A stretch of DNA of 9,901 bases, taken from NCBI GenBank assembly GCA_025353235.1, contig JANXQZ010000029.1:1-9901 (forward strand), written 5' to 3'. Shown here piece after piece: positions 1 through 7,625 of the stretch (its first letter is position 1; every line of letters starts with the position of its first letter). The notes beneath the pieces were generated by a model. It did no database searches. It worked only from the letters and a program-made list of their open reading frames with translations, and was not told the origin of the DNA. The DNA comes from Bryobacterales bacterium (lineage in GTDB: Bacteria > Acidobacteriota > Terriglobia > Bryobacterales > Bryobacteraceae). The translations under genes were made by a program, and so were the position numbers.

Positions 1-1392
1 GCCACGCTTGAGGTGTCATTGAACGGAAGTTCATCCGCTGCGGGCGGCGCGGTAGGCGGTGCGATCACTGCAAATCTGACGGGTGTCGGAACGGACGCCA
101 CGGCGGGAAAGCTTACCGGAGCGGCAATCACCTACAGCTCCAACACAATCAATCTAAGCGGCGGCGGAGGCGCTACTGCTGGAAAGATCGGCTTCAGCAT
201 CGACGGCGGGACTACTTTCCAGGTGACGGTGGGTGCATCGGCGACCACTACCACGGCGACATTGTTGAACGCCTTAAACACCGACGTCAACTTTAGCGTC
301 AAAGCCACGGCCACCTTGGATTCAACGGGCACCAAGCTGGTGCTTACGTCGAAGACATCGGGCACGGCGAGTTCGGTAGCGGTTGTTGCCCTCAGTTCCG
401 ACACGAGTGTCACCACGGCTCTCGGCATTGTTGCGGCGAGCAACCCAGTCGCGGCCGCTGGAGCAAACGCCAGCGCGGGAAACATCGTCCAGCAGCTAAA
501 CGCGCAAATCGCCCAGAACACGAGTCTTGTTAACGCCGGCCTCGAGGCGGTGAACAACAGCGGAACCATTACGCTGCAGTCCAGCAACAGCACGAATTTC
601 CGCTTGAATGCTCTTGGGGGCGACATCGGTTTTGGGAACCTCGGAACAAGCTTCAGCGGCAACACCGCAAGTCCGGCGACTTCCATCTCCTCAACCTTCG
701 ATTCCAACGGCGCTAGTGCCTCTGCAGTTCTTAGCTTCAACGACCTGCTCTACGCCGGGGACAAGCAGTCCATTAACATCACGGGAACCGATGCCAGCGG
801 CGGAAAACATCCGGTCAGCATCACGTTGCAGAATTCGGGGCTCACTCGCAGTGGCGGGACCATCGATTCCGCCATCAGCACGATCAATACCGCCCTTCAG
901 CAAACCAACGACGGTACTCTGAAAAACATTGTCGCCGTAAAAGAGGACGTCAACGGCACGCAGGCGATTCGCTTCCTGAGCACGGATACCAGTTTTCAGG
1001 TTTCCACGGGCGCGACACCGGGCGGCACGGGCATTACTCCTCCCACCGGCAACGTGAATACCTCAGCCACGCTCGGCACTAGTGTCAATGCGAACATTGC
1101 CGACCAGAACAGCGCGCAAAGTGCAGTCAGCGCCCTGGCCAACGCGGTCAGCATCCTGGGCCGCTCGCAAGCGGTGGTAGGCCGCGGAGAGAACCAGTTC
1201 AGCTACGCCGTCAATCTGGCTCAATCGCAGTTGACCAACACGACGACCGCCGAATCTCGCATCCGAGACGCCGATCTTGCCGCCGAAGCAGCGAACCTGA
1301 CAAAAGCCCAAGTGCTGATTCAGGCTGGCGTAGCGGCTCTGGCGCAGGCCAACTCAGCCCCTCAGCAGGTTCTATCGCTGCTGAGAGGGTAA
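1..1392 (+). CDS. Flagellin, C-terminal part (5' end outside window)
   Basis: Structural subunit of the flagellar filament, exported by the flagellar type III apparatus and polymerised outside the cell. The frame is open from base 1 (reads ATLEVSLNG) and the conserved N-terminal flagellin D0/D1 domain is absent, so the start lies upstream; the GTG at 13 is not a credible start. About 463 residues are visible. Roughly the first 365 are a low-complexity Ala/Gly/Thr/Ser-rich variable region (surface-exposed D2/D3 type, with stretches resembling flagellin hook/IN motifs). The last ~95 are a classic flagellin C-terminal domain: QNSAQSAVSALANAV, then AESRIRDADLAAEAANLTK, then QANSAPQQVLSLLRG at the end. 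This distinguishes it from FlgL. The gene is followed by a strong terminator and is probably monocistronic at this end. The identity is secure; which flagellin paralogue it is cannot be told. Confidence 0.95.
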   Translation, partial: ATLEVSLNGSSSAAGGAVGGAITANLTGVGTDATAGKLTGAAITYSSNTINLSGGGGATAGKIGFSIDGGTTFQVTVGASATTTTATLLNALNTDVNFSVKATATLDSTGTKLVLTSKTSGTASSVAVVALSSDTSVTTALGIVAASNPVAAAGANASAGNIVQQLNAQIAQNTSLVNAGLEAVNNSGTITLQSSNSTNFRLNALGGDIGFGNLGTSFSGNTASPATSISSTFDSNGASASAVLSFNDLLYAGDKQSINITGTDASGGKHPVSITLQNSGLTRSGGTIDSAISTINTALQQTNDGTLKNIVAVKEDVNGTQAIRFLSTDTSFQVSTGATPGGTGITPPTGNVNTSATLGTSVNANIADQNSAQSAVSALANAVSILGRSQAVVGRGENQFSYAVNLAQSQLTNTTTAESRIRDADLAAEAANLTKAQVLIQAGVAALAQANSAPQQVLSLLRG

Positions 1393-1406
1393 ATCCTGAG
1401 AGGGTA
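1381..1406 (+). repeat. Short tandem duplication across the flagellin stop codon
   Basis: An 11-nt unit, CTGAGAGGGTA, occurs at 1381-1391 and again at 1396-1406, 15 nt apart. The first copy encodes the terminal Leu-Arg-Gly and part of the TAA stop (1390-1392). The second is in the same frame and would encode Leu-Arg-Gly then TAG, so any readthrough would add only four to five residues. It looks like a small local duplication of the gene end. Confidence 0.7.
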
Positions 1407-1443
1407 GCGCTGGCCCAACCGTAAGCTAGCATTCGCTCCCAGC

Positions 1444-1487
1444 GAGGCCTCGAAATGGGCAACCGTCCTTTTCGAGGCCTCTTTTTT
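1444..1487 (+). terminator. Rho-independent terminator of the flagellin gene
   Basis: A perfect 12-bp stem (GAGGCCTCGAAA at 1444-1455 with its complement at 1470-1481) and a 14-nt loop, followed directly by six T (1482-1487). It sits about 50 nt after the flagellin stop. On the opposite strand the stem's A/T base gives only AAA after it, so it is mainly a forward-strand terminator. Confidence 0.93.
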
Positions 1488-1534
1488 GTTTGAACCTTTT
1501 AGTAACGCTTGGCGCAGGGCGCTGTCTAACCCTC

Positions 1535-1542
1535 GGAAAGGA
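1535..1542 (+). promoter_or_regulatory. Ribosome binding site deciding the start of the His-rich small protein
   Basis: GGAAAGGA at 1535-1542 lies 9 nt before the ATG at 1552. This supports that start over the in-frame ATG at 1486, which falls inside the T-tract region of the flagellin terminator. Confidence 0.7.
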
Positions 1543-1551
1543 TCTAGTTCT

Positions 1552-1758
1552 ATGCCCAAAGATAAACACAAGAAAGCAGCCGAACAACATGACGAGGCGG
1601 CAAAATCGCACCGCACAGCCGCCGAGCACCACGAGAAAGGCGATCACGACGCCGCTCATGAGCATTCGACGAAAGCCCACGAGCAATCGTCCGCCGCCCA
1701 CGAACACTCCAAGGGGGCTCACAGCGCCTCTGCAGAGAAGAAAGGTAAAAAGAAATAG
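1552..1758 (+). CDS. Small His/Lys/Ala-rich protein of 68 aa
   Basis: Function unknown. The 68 residues contain 12 histidines with striking seven-residue spacing: H6, H13, H20, H27, then after a 9-residue step H36, H43, H50, H57. Each is commonly preceded by an Ala-Ala pair or Ala (AAEQH, AAKSH, AAEHH, SSAAH). The C-terminus is a basic KKGKKK tail and the N-terminus is also basic (MPKDKHKK). There is no signal peptide, membrane segment or cysteine. The composition suggests a soluble, probably helical protein with a histidine stripe, possibly binding metal ions or nucleic acid; that is inference. Small Ala/His/Glu-rich proteins of this style occur in several soil bacteria without a known role. 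It is flanked on both sides by intrinsic terminators, so it is its own transcription unit. The ATG at 1552 is chosen from its SD. Confidence 0.8.
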   Translation: MPKDKHKKAAEQHDEAAKSHRTAAEHHEKGDHDAAHEHSTKAHEQSSAAHEHSKGAHSASAEKKGKKK

Positions 1759-1797
1759 CTGGCGTACTCCGGCCACGCCGGAAAACGCTGAGATGTG

Positions 1798-1842
1798 AAA
1801 ATCGCCTGGTCCGTCGCTGTCGATAGACCGGGCGATTTTTTT
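1798..1842 (+). terminator. Rho-independent terminator after the His-rich gene, abutting the permease start
   Basis: A 14-position stem, AAAATCGCCTGGTC (1798-1811) against 1826-1839, fully paired with one G:U (T1807 with G1830), and a 14-nt loop. Its 3' arm runs into seven T (1836-1842). The permease ATG at 1860 follows after only 17 nt, so this hairpin may also act as an attenuator or readthrough point for the downstream genes. Confidence 0.9.
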
Positions 1843-1859
1843 GTCGAGAATCGGAACAC

Positions 1860-3728
1860 ATGGCAACTCCCCGCCGACCCGCTTCGAGTATAGGACCGCT
1901 TATCCCCTTGGCGGCCGGCATCTTAGTCCTGTATTTTGCTCGCGAGATTTTGGTCCCTCTCGCGCTCGCCCTCACAATCAGCTTCCTCCTGACTCCTCTT
2001 GTGACCGCCTTGCAAAGGCTCCGCATCGGCCGGGTTCCGGCAGTCCTGCTCGTGATGCTGGCGTCGGTTGGAGCAGCTGGCGGGATTGGCTGGATCGTAG
2101 GAGGACAACTTTTTGAAGTAGCGAGCGACCTTCCTCAGTACCGCCTGAATATTCATCAAAAGATAGAAGACTTCCACGCTCCCACGAGCGGATCCCTTGG
2201 TAAGGCTGCGCAAAGCGTCAAGGAAATCGGCAAGGAGCTTTCCGCCTCACCAGCCCCAGTTGCTCCTTCCTCGCAGTCTCCAAAAACGGCCCTGGCCAAG
2301 AAGGGCGGCACGCTTCCAAATACTCAGCCAGGCACTCCGACTCCGGTTCAAATCGTTGATCCGCCCGAGAACGATCTCCAATATTTCCGGCGTATGTTGC
2401 TGCCCGCCTTAAAACCCTTGGGCAGTCTCGGCGTAATCTTAGTATTTTCCATTTTCATCCTCATCAAGCGCGAGGACCTCAGAAACCGACTCTTGCGTCT
2501 GGTTGGCTTGAGCCAGTTGAACCTCATGACTCAAGCCCTCGACGATGGCGCCACCCGCATCGGCCGATATCTAATGATGCAGTTTCTGGTGAACGCCATC
2601 TACGGACTCCTATTCGGATTCGGCCTGTTTCTTATTGAAGTGCCGAACGCAACGCTTTGGGGGGTAATCGCGGCTGTTCTCAGGATCGTGCCGTATATCG
2701 GAGCCATGGCCGCAGCGGCCCTGCCATTTGTCATGGCCCTCGCCGTATTTAACACTTGGACCCCTCCTGTTCTGGTCCTCGTGCTCTACCTGGTGCTCGA
2801 AGGCGTCATCGGAAACGTGATCGAGCCTTGGCTATACGGCACCCACACGGGAGTTTCCTCGCTTGCGCTGCTGGTCACGGCGGTTTTCTGGACCATCCTG
2901 TGGGGCTGGGCTGGCTTGATCCTTTCCACGCCGCTGACCGTTTGCGTGATCGTGTTAGGCCGCTACGTCCCGCAGCTTTCCTTCTTGCATGTTTTGTTGG
3001 GCGATGAAGCGCCCTTAGCGCCGGACGCTCATTTTTACCAACGGCTCCTGGCCATGGACCCAGTGGAAGCCCGCAGTGTCGCCGAGACATTTCTGAAGGG
3101 GCGGCCGCTCGTGGAACTCTACGACGAGGTTCTGATCCCCGCCTTGGGCCTGGCCGAACAGGATCGCCACAAGGGAGCCTTAGATGAGGCGCGCGAAGCG
3201 TTTTTGTTCCTAAGCACGGGTGAACTAGTGGCCGAATTGGCTGATTATCGGCCCGACAACGAACCTCCGACTGCACCTGACTCGCTGCATCCCCCAGCCC
3301 TCAAAGCTTCGCGCGTAATCTGCGTTCCGGCTATCGATCAGGCAGACGAAATTACCGCAGCGATGTTGGCCCAACTGCTCGAGCAAAGCGGCTACATTGC
3401 CCTGGCCTTTCCAGCCGATTCGGCTTGGGATGAGTCTGTAAAGCGGCTCTCCCTGGCGGAGACGGACGTAGTGTGCATCTCTGCCGTTCCGCCGTTCGCT
3501 TTCACCCATGCGCGAGCGGCCTGCCAGCGCGTCCGCGCCGCCTCGTCGTCAGTAAAAATCGTCATCGGCATGTGGGGCTCTACTATTGATGCCGGAACGG
3601 CCAAGGAGCGCTTTGGAAACTGCCGGCCAGACCTGGTCGCGTCCACTCTGGCCGCCACCCTTGGGCAAATCACGGAATGGCATACCGCGCCCGCTGCGAT
3701 CCCGGAACCCGAGTTGGCCGAGCGCTAA
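1860..3728 (+). CDS. AI-2E family (UPF0118) permease with a degenerate B12-binding-like C-terminal extension
   Basis: An integral membrane protein of 622 residues; typical AI-2E family members are about 350-400. The N-terminal ~395 residues are the family core. Hydrophobic segments lie near residues 12-51 and 57-80, followed by a Pro/Lys-rich soluble insert (about 125-170). Segments near 180-202 and 235-395 follow, with family-like sequence IVPYIGAMAA and VIGNVIEPWLYG. Members have been linked to AI-2 export, but most transport unknown substrates or ions. Residues ~399-470 are helical and resemble the cap that precedes B12-binding domains. Residues ~482-605 resemble the Rossmann-like B12-binding fold (RVICVPAIDQADE, later VVCISAVPP and VKIVIGMWG). 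The cobalamin-ligand motif DxHxxG reads D493-Q-A-D-E-I498, so the His and Gly are absent and base-off/His-on binding is unlikely. The start has only a weak SD (GGA at 1853). It lies 23 nt upstream of the radical SAM gene, probably in the same transcript. Confidence 0.88.
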   Translation: MATPRRPASSIGPLIPLAAGILVLYFAREILVPLALALTISFLLTPLVTALQRLRIGRVPAVLLVMLASVGAAGGIGWIVGGQLFEVASDLPQYRLNIHQKIEDFHAPTSGSLGKAAQSVKEIGKELSASPAPVAPSSQSPKTALAKKGGTLPNTQPGTPTPVQIVDPPENDLQYFRRMLLPALKPLGSLGVILVFSIFILIKREDLRNRLLRLVGLSQLNLMTQALDDGATRIGRYLMMQFLVNAIYGLLFGFGLFLIEVPNATLWGVIAAVLRIVPYIGAMAAAALPFVMALAVFNTWTPPVLVLVLYLVLEGVIGNVIEPWLYGTHTGVSSLALLVTAVFWTILWGWAGLILSTPLTVCVIVLGRYVPQLSFLHVLLGDEAPLAPDAHFYQRLLAMDPVEARSVAETFLKGRPLVELYDEVLIPALGLAEQDRHKGALDEAREAFLFLSTGELVAELADYRPDNEPPTAPDSLHPPALKASRVICVPAIDQADEITAAMLAQLLEQSGYIALAFPADSAWDESVKRLSLAETDVVCISAVPPFAFTHARAACQRVRAASSSVKIVIGMWGSTIDAGTAKERFGNCRPDLVASTLAATLGQITEWHTAPAAIPEPELAER

Positions 3729-3751
3729 GACGATAGAATAAAGAAAGCCCG

Positions 3752-4993
3752 GTGGAGTTAGATAACAAGCTTCGCATCCTGGCCGATGCAGCCAAGTACG
3801 ATGCTTCCTGTGCGAGCAGCGGCTCTCGGCGAAAGCGCGTCGAAGGTGGCTTTGGCAACACCGAAGGAATCGGCATTTGCCATAGCTACACTCCAGACGG
3901 GCGCTGTGTTTCTCTGCTGAAACTCCTCCTCACCAATTACTGCATCTACGATTGCAGCTACTGCGTCAATCGCATATCGAGCGACACGCCCCGAGCGCGA
4001 TTCACTCCCGAAGAGGTGGTGAACCTCACCATTGAGTTCTACAAACGCAACTATATCGAGGGACTGTTTCTCAGTTCAGGCATTATCCAAAACGCTGACT
4101 ACACCATGGAACAGATGATTTCCGTCGCGCGAACCCTGCGACAGGAGCATCTCTTCGGCGGCTACATCCATCTGAAAGCGGTTCCGGGAGCCTCCAATGA
4201 GTTGTTGCTCGAAGCCGGCACTTGGGCTGATCGCCTGAGCGCAAATATCGAGCTCGCAGTCGATTCAGAACTGCGCGAACTGGCGCCGGCCAAGAGCCAT
4301 CTTCAGATCGAAGACGCCATGTCCAAAATCGGATTTGGGATAGCCGATGCTGCCGATCGCAGCAACGCGCGCGCGCAGAGTCCGAAGTTCGCTCCCGCCG
4401 GACAAAGCACCCAGATGATCGTCGGCGCCACCTCCGCTTCAGATAGCGTAGTGCTAGCCAAGGCCTCGGAGCTTTACAAGAAGCAGAAACTGCGCCGAGT
4501 TTATTACTCCGCCTTCAGCCCCATCCCGCACGCCGACCCGGCCTTGCCCATCATTCGGCCCCCGATGATCCGCGAGCACCGGCTCTATCAAGCCGATTGG
4601 CTGCTGCGCTTTTATGGCTTCAAGGTCGAGGAACTGACCACGCCAGAATCGCCCGACCTGCCTCTCGATCAGGATCCCAAGCTGGCGTGGGCGCTCAGGC
4701 ACCGCGATTTCTTCCCCGTTGACGTCAACAAAGCGTCGCGCGCTGCCCTGCTTCGCATTCCTGGAATCGGCGTTCGCAACGTGAAGCGCATCCTCCAGAT
4801 CCGGCGCTATCACGCGCTCAAACTCGACGATTTGGCGAAACTCAAAATATCTATCGCCAAAACCAAGTACTTCATCACCACATCCGGCGACAACCCAGCA
4901 GCCCTGCAAATCGATTCCAAGCGCCTCCCTAAGAAATTTGAACCGCAGCCGCGGCAAATGGCTTTGTTCGAGGCCCGCAGCGGCGAATTGTGA
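3752..4993 (+). CDS. Putative DNA modification/repair radical SAM protein (UDG-linked family)
   Basis: A radical SAM enzyme of 413 residues. It matches the family always found next to UdgX-like genes and usually annotated as a putative DNA modification/repair radical SAM protein; the substrate is unknown. The N-terminus (MELDNKLRILADAAKYDASC) is the family hallmark and supports the GTG start at 3752. The [4Fe-4S] motif CxxxCxxC is C64-IYD-C68-SY-C71. A TIM-barrel-like core continues to about residue 300. A helix-hairpin-helix segment follows at about 323-380 (NKASRAALLRIPGIGVRNVK), typical of nonspecific DNA binding. Further cysteines at 20, 43 and 52 lie before the cluster motif. Its stop overlaps the next gene's GTG start by 4 nt, which indicates translational coupling with the UdgX-like partner. 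The family assignment is from memory of its hallmark sequence and is strong; the reaction is unknown. Confidence 0.93.
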   Translation: MELDNKLRILADAAKYDASCASSGSRRKRVEGGFGNTEGIGICHSYTPDGRCVSLLKLLLTNYCIYDCSYCVNRISSDTPRARFTPEEVVNLTIEFYKRNYIEGLFLSSGIIQNADYTMEQMISVARTLRQEHLFGGYIHLKAVPGASNELLLEAGTWADRLSANIELAVDSELRELAPAKSHLQIEDAMSKIGFGIADAADRSNARAQSPKFAPAGQSTQMIVGATSASDSVVLAKASELYKKQKLRRVYYSAFSPIPHADPALPIIRPPMIREHRLYQADWLLRFYGFKVEELTTPESPDLPLDQDPKLAWALRHRDFFPVDVNKASRAALLRIPGIGVRNVKRILQIRRYHALKLDDLAKLKISIAKTKYFITTSGDNPAALQIDSKRLPKKFEPQPRQMALFEARSGEL

Positions 4994-6375
4994 AGCAGGT
5001 TCTCATCGAGGATTTCCCGGCATGGCGCACTCAAGCGCGCGAGCTCATCCAGGCCGGCGTCGAACCATCGCAAGTGCATTTCGTGGATGGCAAGTCCGGC
5101 CAGCCTCTCCTATTCGATGAGCCAGCACAGGACCAACCCAAGCCAGAGGCCACGAAAGTTCCCGCTGAATTCCTGAAGCTGGCCTCCGTGGCGGCCCAGT
5201 ACCGCGATCCTGATCGCTGGGATCTGCTTTATTCCGTGCTCCACCGTCTAACGAACGGCGAGCCATATCTCCTAAAAATCGACGTGGATTCCGACATCCG
5301 CCGCCTCCGGCTTATGGAAAAAGCGATCAGGCGCGACATTCACAAAATGCATGCCTTCGTCCGCTTCCGAAAAATTGAGCTGGAGGGGGACGCCGAATAC
5401 ATCGCCTGGCACCGGCCTGACCACTACATCGTGCGCGCCGCCACCCCGTTTTTTGCCAGGCGCTTTGGGAACATGCGCTGGGCCATCCTCACTCCCGACG
5501 AGAGCGCTTATTGGGATGGAGCCGAACTGATCTTTGGCCCAGGAGCCCCGCGCGATGCAGCTCCGGACGATGACGGTCTCGAAGACCTCTGGCGCACGTA
5601 TTACGCCTCGATATTCAACCCTGCGCGCATCAATCTCCGGGCCATGCGCGCCGAAATGCCAGTCCGGCACTGGGCCACCCTGCCCGAGGCACAGATAATT
5701 AGCAATCTAACGCGCGAAGCCGGCTTTCGAGTACAAACTATGATCAAAGACCAAGCTCCTTCCGCCCTTCCCTGGGTGCCGCAGCAAGCCACGCTTCAGG
5801 CTCTGCGCGAAGCTGCGATCCGCTGCGAGGGCTGCGAGCTACACAAGTGCGCGACTCAGGTGGTGTTCGGAGCTGGGCCGGAAGGCGCCCGAGTCGTATT
5901 GGTGGGCGAGCAACCCGGCGACGAAGAAGATCTCGCAGGAAGCCCGTTTGTTGGACCGGCAGGCCGCCTCTTATCTCGAGCTCTAGAAGAAGCAGAAGTA
6001 GACCGCAGCGCGCTTTATGTCACTAACGCGGTGAAGCATTTCAAGTTTATTGAGCGCGGGAAACGCAGGATCCACGCCAAGCCGGGCGGCATCGAGATTT
6101 CTGCATGTCGCCCGTGGCTGGAGGCTGAACTGGAAGCGGTCAAGCCGGAGCTGGTCGTTTGCCTGGGGGCTACCGCCGCCCAATCTTTAATGGGCCGCGA
6201 TTTTCGGGTCACGCGCGACCGAGGTCAATTTCAGCCCCACCGGTGGGCCAAGCAAATCATGGCGACCATTCATCCTTCAGCGCTTCTGCGCATGCCCGAG
6301 CCGGATCGCCGCGAACAAGAGTACCGGTTATTCGTTCACGATTTGGCCTTGATTCGTCCTTACATGCAAACTTGA
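4990..6375 (+). CDS. udgX: DUF4130-UdgX fusion: uracil-DNA-binding glycosylase-superfamily protein
   Basis: A 461-residue two-domain protein. Residues ~1-250 are a DUF4130-type domain (WDLLYSVLHRL, FVRFR, AWHRPDHYIV, PFFARRFGNMRWAI), usually called a probable DNA metabolism protein. Residues ~265-461 are a family 4-like uracil-DNA glycosylase domain of the UdgX type. Motif 1 is G306-EQPGDEED; the UdgX-specific loop is K358-R-R-I-H362; motif 2 is H428-PSALLR. Four cysteines in the expected [4Fe-4S] arrangement are C279, C282, C373 and C391. In characterised UdgX the KRRIH histidine forms a covalent bond with the deoxyribose after uracil release, leaving a suicide protein-DNA adduct; all required residues are present here, so the same chemistry is inferred. 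The GTG start at 4990 overlaps the upstream TGA (GTGA). The 3' end overlaps the opposing MFS gene by 48 nt. Confidence 0.95.
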   Translation: MKQVLIEDFPAWRTQARELIQAGVEPSQVHFVDGKSGQPLLFDEPAQDQPKPEATKVPAEFLKLASVAAQYRDPDRWDLLYSVLHRLTNGEPYLLKIDVDSDIRRLRLMEKAIRRDIHKMHAFVRFRKIELEGDAEYIAWHRPDHYIVRAATPFFARRFGNMRWAILTPDESAYWDGAELIFGPGAPRDAAPDDDGLEDLWRTYYASIFNPARINLRAMRAEMPVRHWATLPEAQIISNLTREAGFRVQTMIKDQAPSALPWVPQQATLQALREAAIRCEGCELHKCATQVVFGAGPEGARVVLVGEQPGDEEDLAGSPFVGPAGRLLSRALEEAEVDRSALYVTNAVKHFKFIERGKRRIHAKPGGIEISACRPWLEAELEAVKPELVVCLGATAAQSLMGRDFRVTRDRGQFQPHRWAKQIMATIHPSALLRMPEPDRREQEYRLFVHDLALIRPYMQT

Positions 6376-7608
6376 ACCGGGCCTTGCAGAAGGCCTTCTC
6401 AGATAAAGGTAGCCTGTGCCGGCGATCAACAAAAGCACTACTCCGCTGCCATAGTACAAATTGCGAATGCCCATCGTTTGCGCAACCGGACCTGCGATCA
6501 GCATGGCCCCGATCTGCGCAAACGAAAGCACGGACCACAGGCTGCTGCTCACGCGCCCCAACATGTCGCGCGGCGTCTCCTCTTGCAGCAAGGTCTGAGC
6601 GGGAATCAAAATGAATGCTACGCAGAATCCCAGGGCGAGCATCCCTACGACAGTACCTGCAACCGATCCAGCAATCGCAACCTCCAGAATCGCAGCGGCA
6701 ATGCCGAACAATCCCGCGATCACCAAATAATTCTTACGCTTATTCCTGCCAAACCTGTTGATCGACTGAGTGCCGGCGATCATTCCAATGCCGACCAGAG
6801 AACTGAGAGCGCCAAATAGCACCGAGCTCGCCATCAGAACATCGCGCACGTAAACGGCGATCAGCGCGCTGAAGCACCGGATCGCGAACATGCCAGTAGT
6901 CATTGCAATGATGACGAACGAGACGGTGCCATGCGTGAGAATAAACCTCATCCCCTGCATCACCGCAGAGGCGATGGAACGGATGGAGTTCGGTCCGGTC
7001 GCGGGCTGGTGATCGATCGTCAGCGTCCAAATCATTGCGCCCGAAAATACGAAGCTGAGACTATCGATCCAGAAGCAGGAGTTTGGTCCAAACCAAGCCA
7101 CCAAGGCGCCCGCAATGGCTGGACTGACGATCTGCATCACCTGCGCCGCTTGAGCCATCAGCGCGTTGGCGCTCATCAATCCGGCTTGAGGGACTATGGT
7201 TCGGATTGCGATCGATTGGGCCGGCAGGAAGAAGCTCGACACCGCGCTCAAAGCCAGAAAGATTGCGTAAAGTTGATTGAGGTCGCGAGCGAAAATCAGC
7301 AACACCGCTAGAGCAGCCCGGATCAGGTCGCTCGCGATCATCGTCGTTCGAATGTTCCAGCGGTCAACCAGCGCCCCTGCTACCGGTCCTATAAACGCCA
7401 GAGGCAATAGATAAGCCACCATGATGAAGCTGACTTGGGTTGCGGAGCCGTGGAGGCGAAACGCAACCAGGCTGAACACTGCGAGAATGGCTAAAAAGTC
7501 GCCGAAGATGCTCACGATTTGGGCGGCCCACAGCCGAGCCAGACCAGGCACTTTAAGCGCTTCGACAAAGCCCAGCGGAGGAGCGGTGGAATTCTGAGGA
7601 GTATTCAT
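6328..7608 (-). CDS. MFS transporter, MFS_3/EntS-like exporter family
   Basis: A 426-residue inner-membrane secondary transporter, the usual length for this group, with about 12 hydrophobic segments and a central cytoplasmic loop near residues 185-200. The loop between helices 2 and 3 carries the MFS motif A in the form G78-ALVDRWNIR87. The sequence style (GLARLWAAQIVSIFGDFLA at the N-terminus, FFLPAQSIAIRTIVP mid-protein) fits proton-coupled efflux carriers such as enterobactin- or drug-exporter relatives; the substrate cannot be read. The ATG at 7608 is chosen because the protein then begins with a normal short cytoplasmic tail; the upstream in-frame TTG at 7638 lies in the loop of a hairpin. 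It is 68 nt downstream of, and on the same strand as, the Cys-rich HTH gene, so cotranscription and shared control are plausible. Its last 48 nt overlap the opposing udgX gene. Confidence 0.88.
   Translation of the reverse strand: MNTPQNSTAPPLGFVEALKVPGLARLWAAQIVSIFGDFLAILAVFSLVAFRLHGSATQVSFIMVAYLLPLAFIGPVAGALVDRWNIRTTMIASDLIRAALAVLLIFARDLNQLYAIFLALSAVSSFFLPAQSIAIRTIVPQAGLMSANALMAQAAQVMQIVSPAIAGALVAWFGPNSCFWIDSLSFVFSGAMIWTLTIDHQPATGPNSIRSIASAVMQGMRFILTHGTVSFVIIAMTTGMFAIRCFSALIAVYVRDVLMASSVLFGALSSLVGIGMIAGTQSINRFGRNKRKNYLVIAGLFGIAAAILEVAIAGSVAGTVVGMLALGFCVAFILIPAQTLLQEETPRDMLGRVSSSLWSVLSFAQIGAMLIAGPVAQTMGIRNLYYGSGVVLLLIAGTGYLYLRRPSARPGSSLHVRTNQGQIVNE
6379..6399 (+). terminator. Weak hairpin just after the udgX stop (possible terminator)
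   Basis: GGCCTT (6380-6385), loop GCAG, AAGGCC (6390-6395) form a perfect 6-bp stem, extendable by one G:U pair, beginning 5 nt after the udgX stop and followed by TTCTC. The T-run is poor and the element lies inside the opposing MFS coding sequence, so this is only a candidate. No better terminator is visible for this operon. Confidence 0.3.
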
Positions 7609-7625
7609 GTTATCCAGCGCGACGA

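Noticed and set aside
132..740. A 202-residue open frame on the minus strand inside the flagellin gene
   Set aside because: It is antisense to a well-identified flagellin, has low-complexity Ala/Val/Pro composition mirroring the sense gene, and has no SD or domain.
1486..1551. Longer N-terminus for the His-rich protein from ATG 1486
   Set aside because: The ATG would lie within or just after the flagellin terminator T-run and lacks an SD; ATG 1552 has GGAAAGGA at the right distance.
1426..1866. Minus-strand frame of 146 residues that looks hydrophobic, like a membrane protein
   Set aside because: It is antisense to the His-rich gene, spans two terminators, and its hydrophobicity is the reverse complement of Ala/His/Lys codons. 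The forward gene has a good SD and a regular repeat pattern.
6159..6614. A 151-residue plus-strand frame across the udgX/MFS junction
   Set aside because: It overlaps the conserved ends of two clear genes in other frames and shows no recognisable domain.
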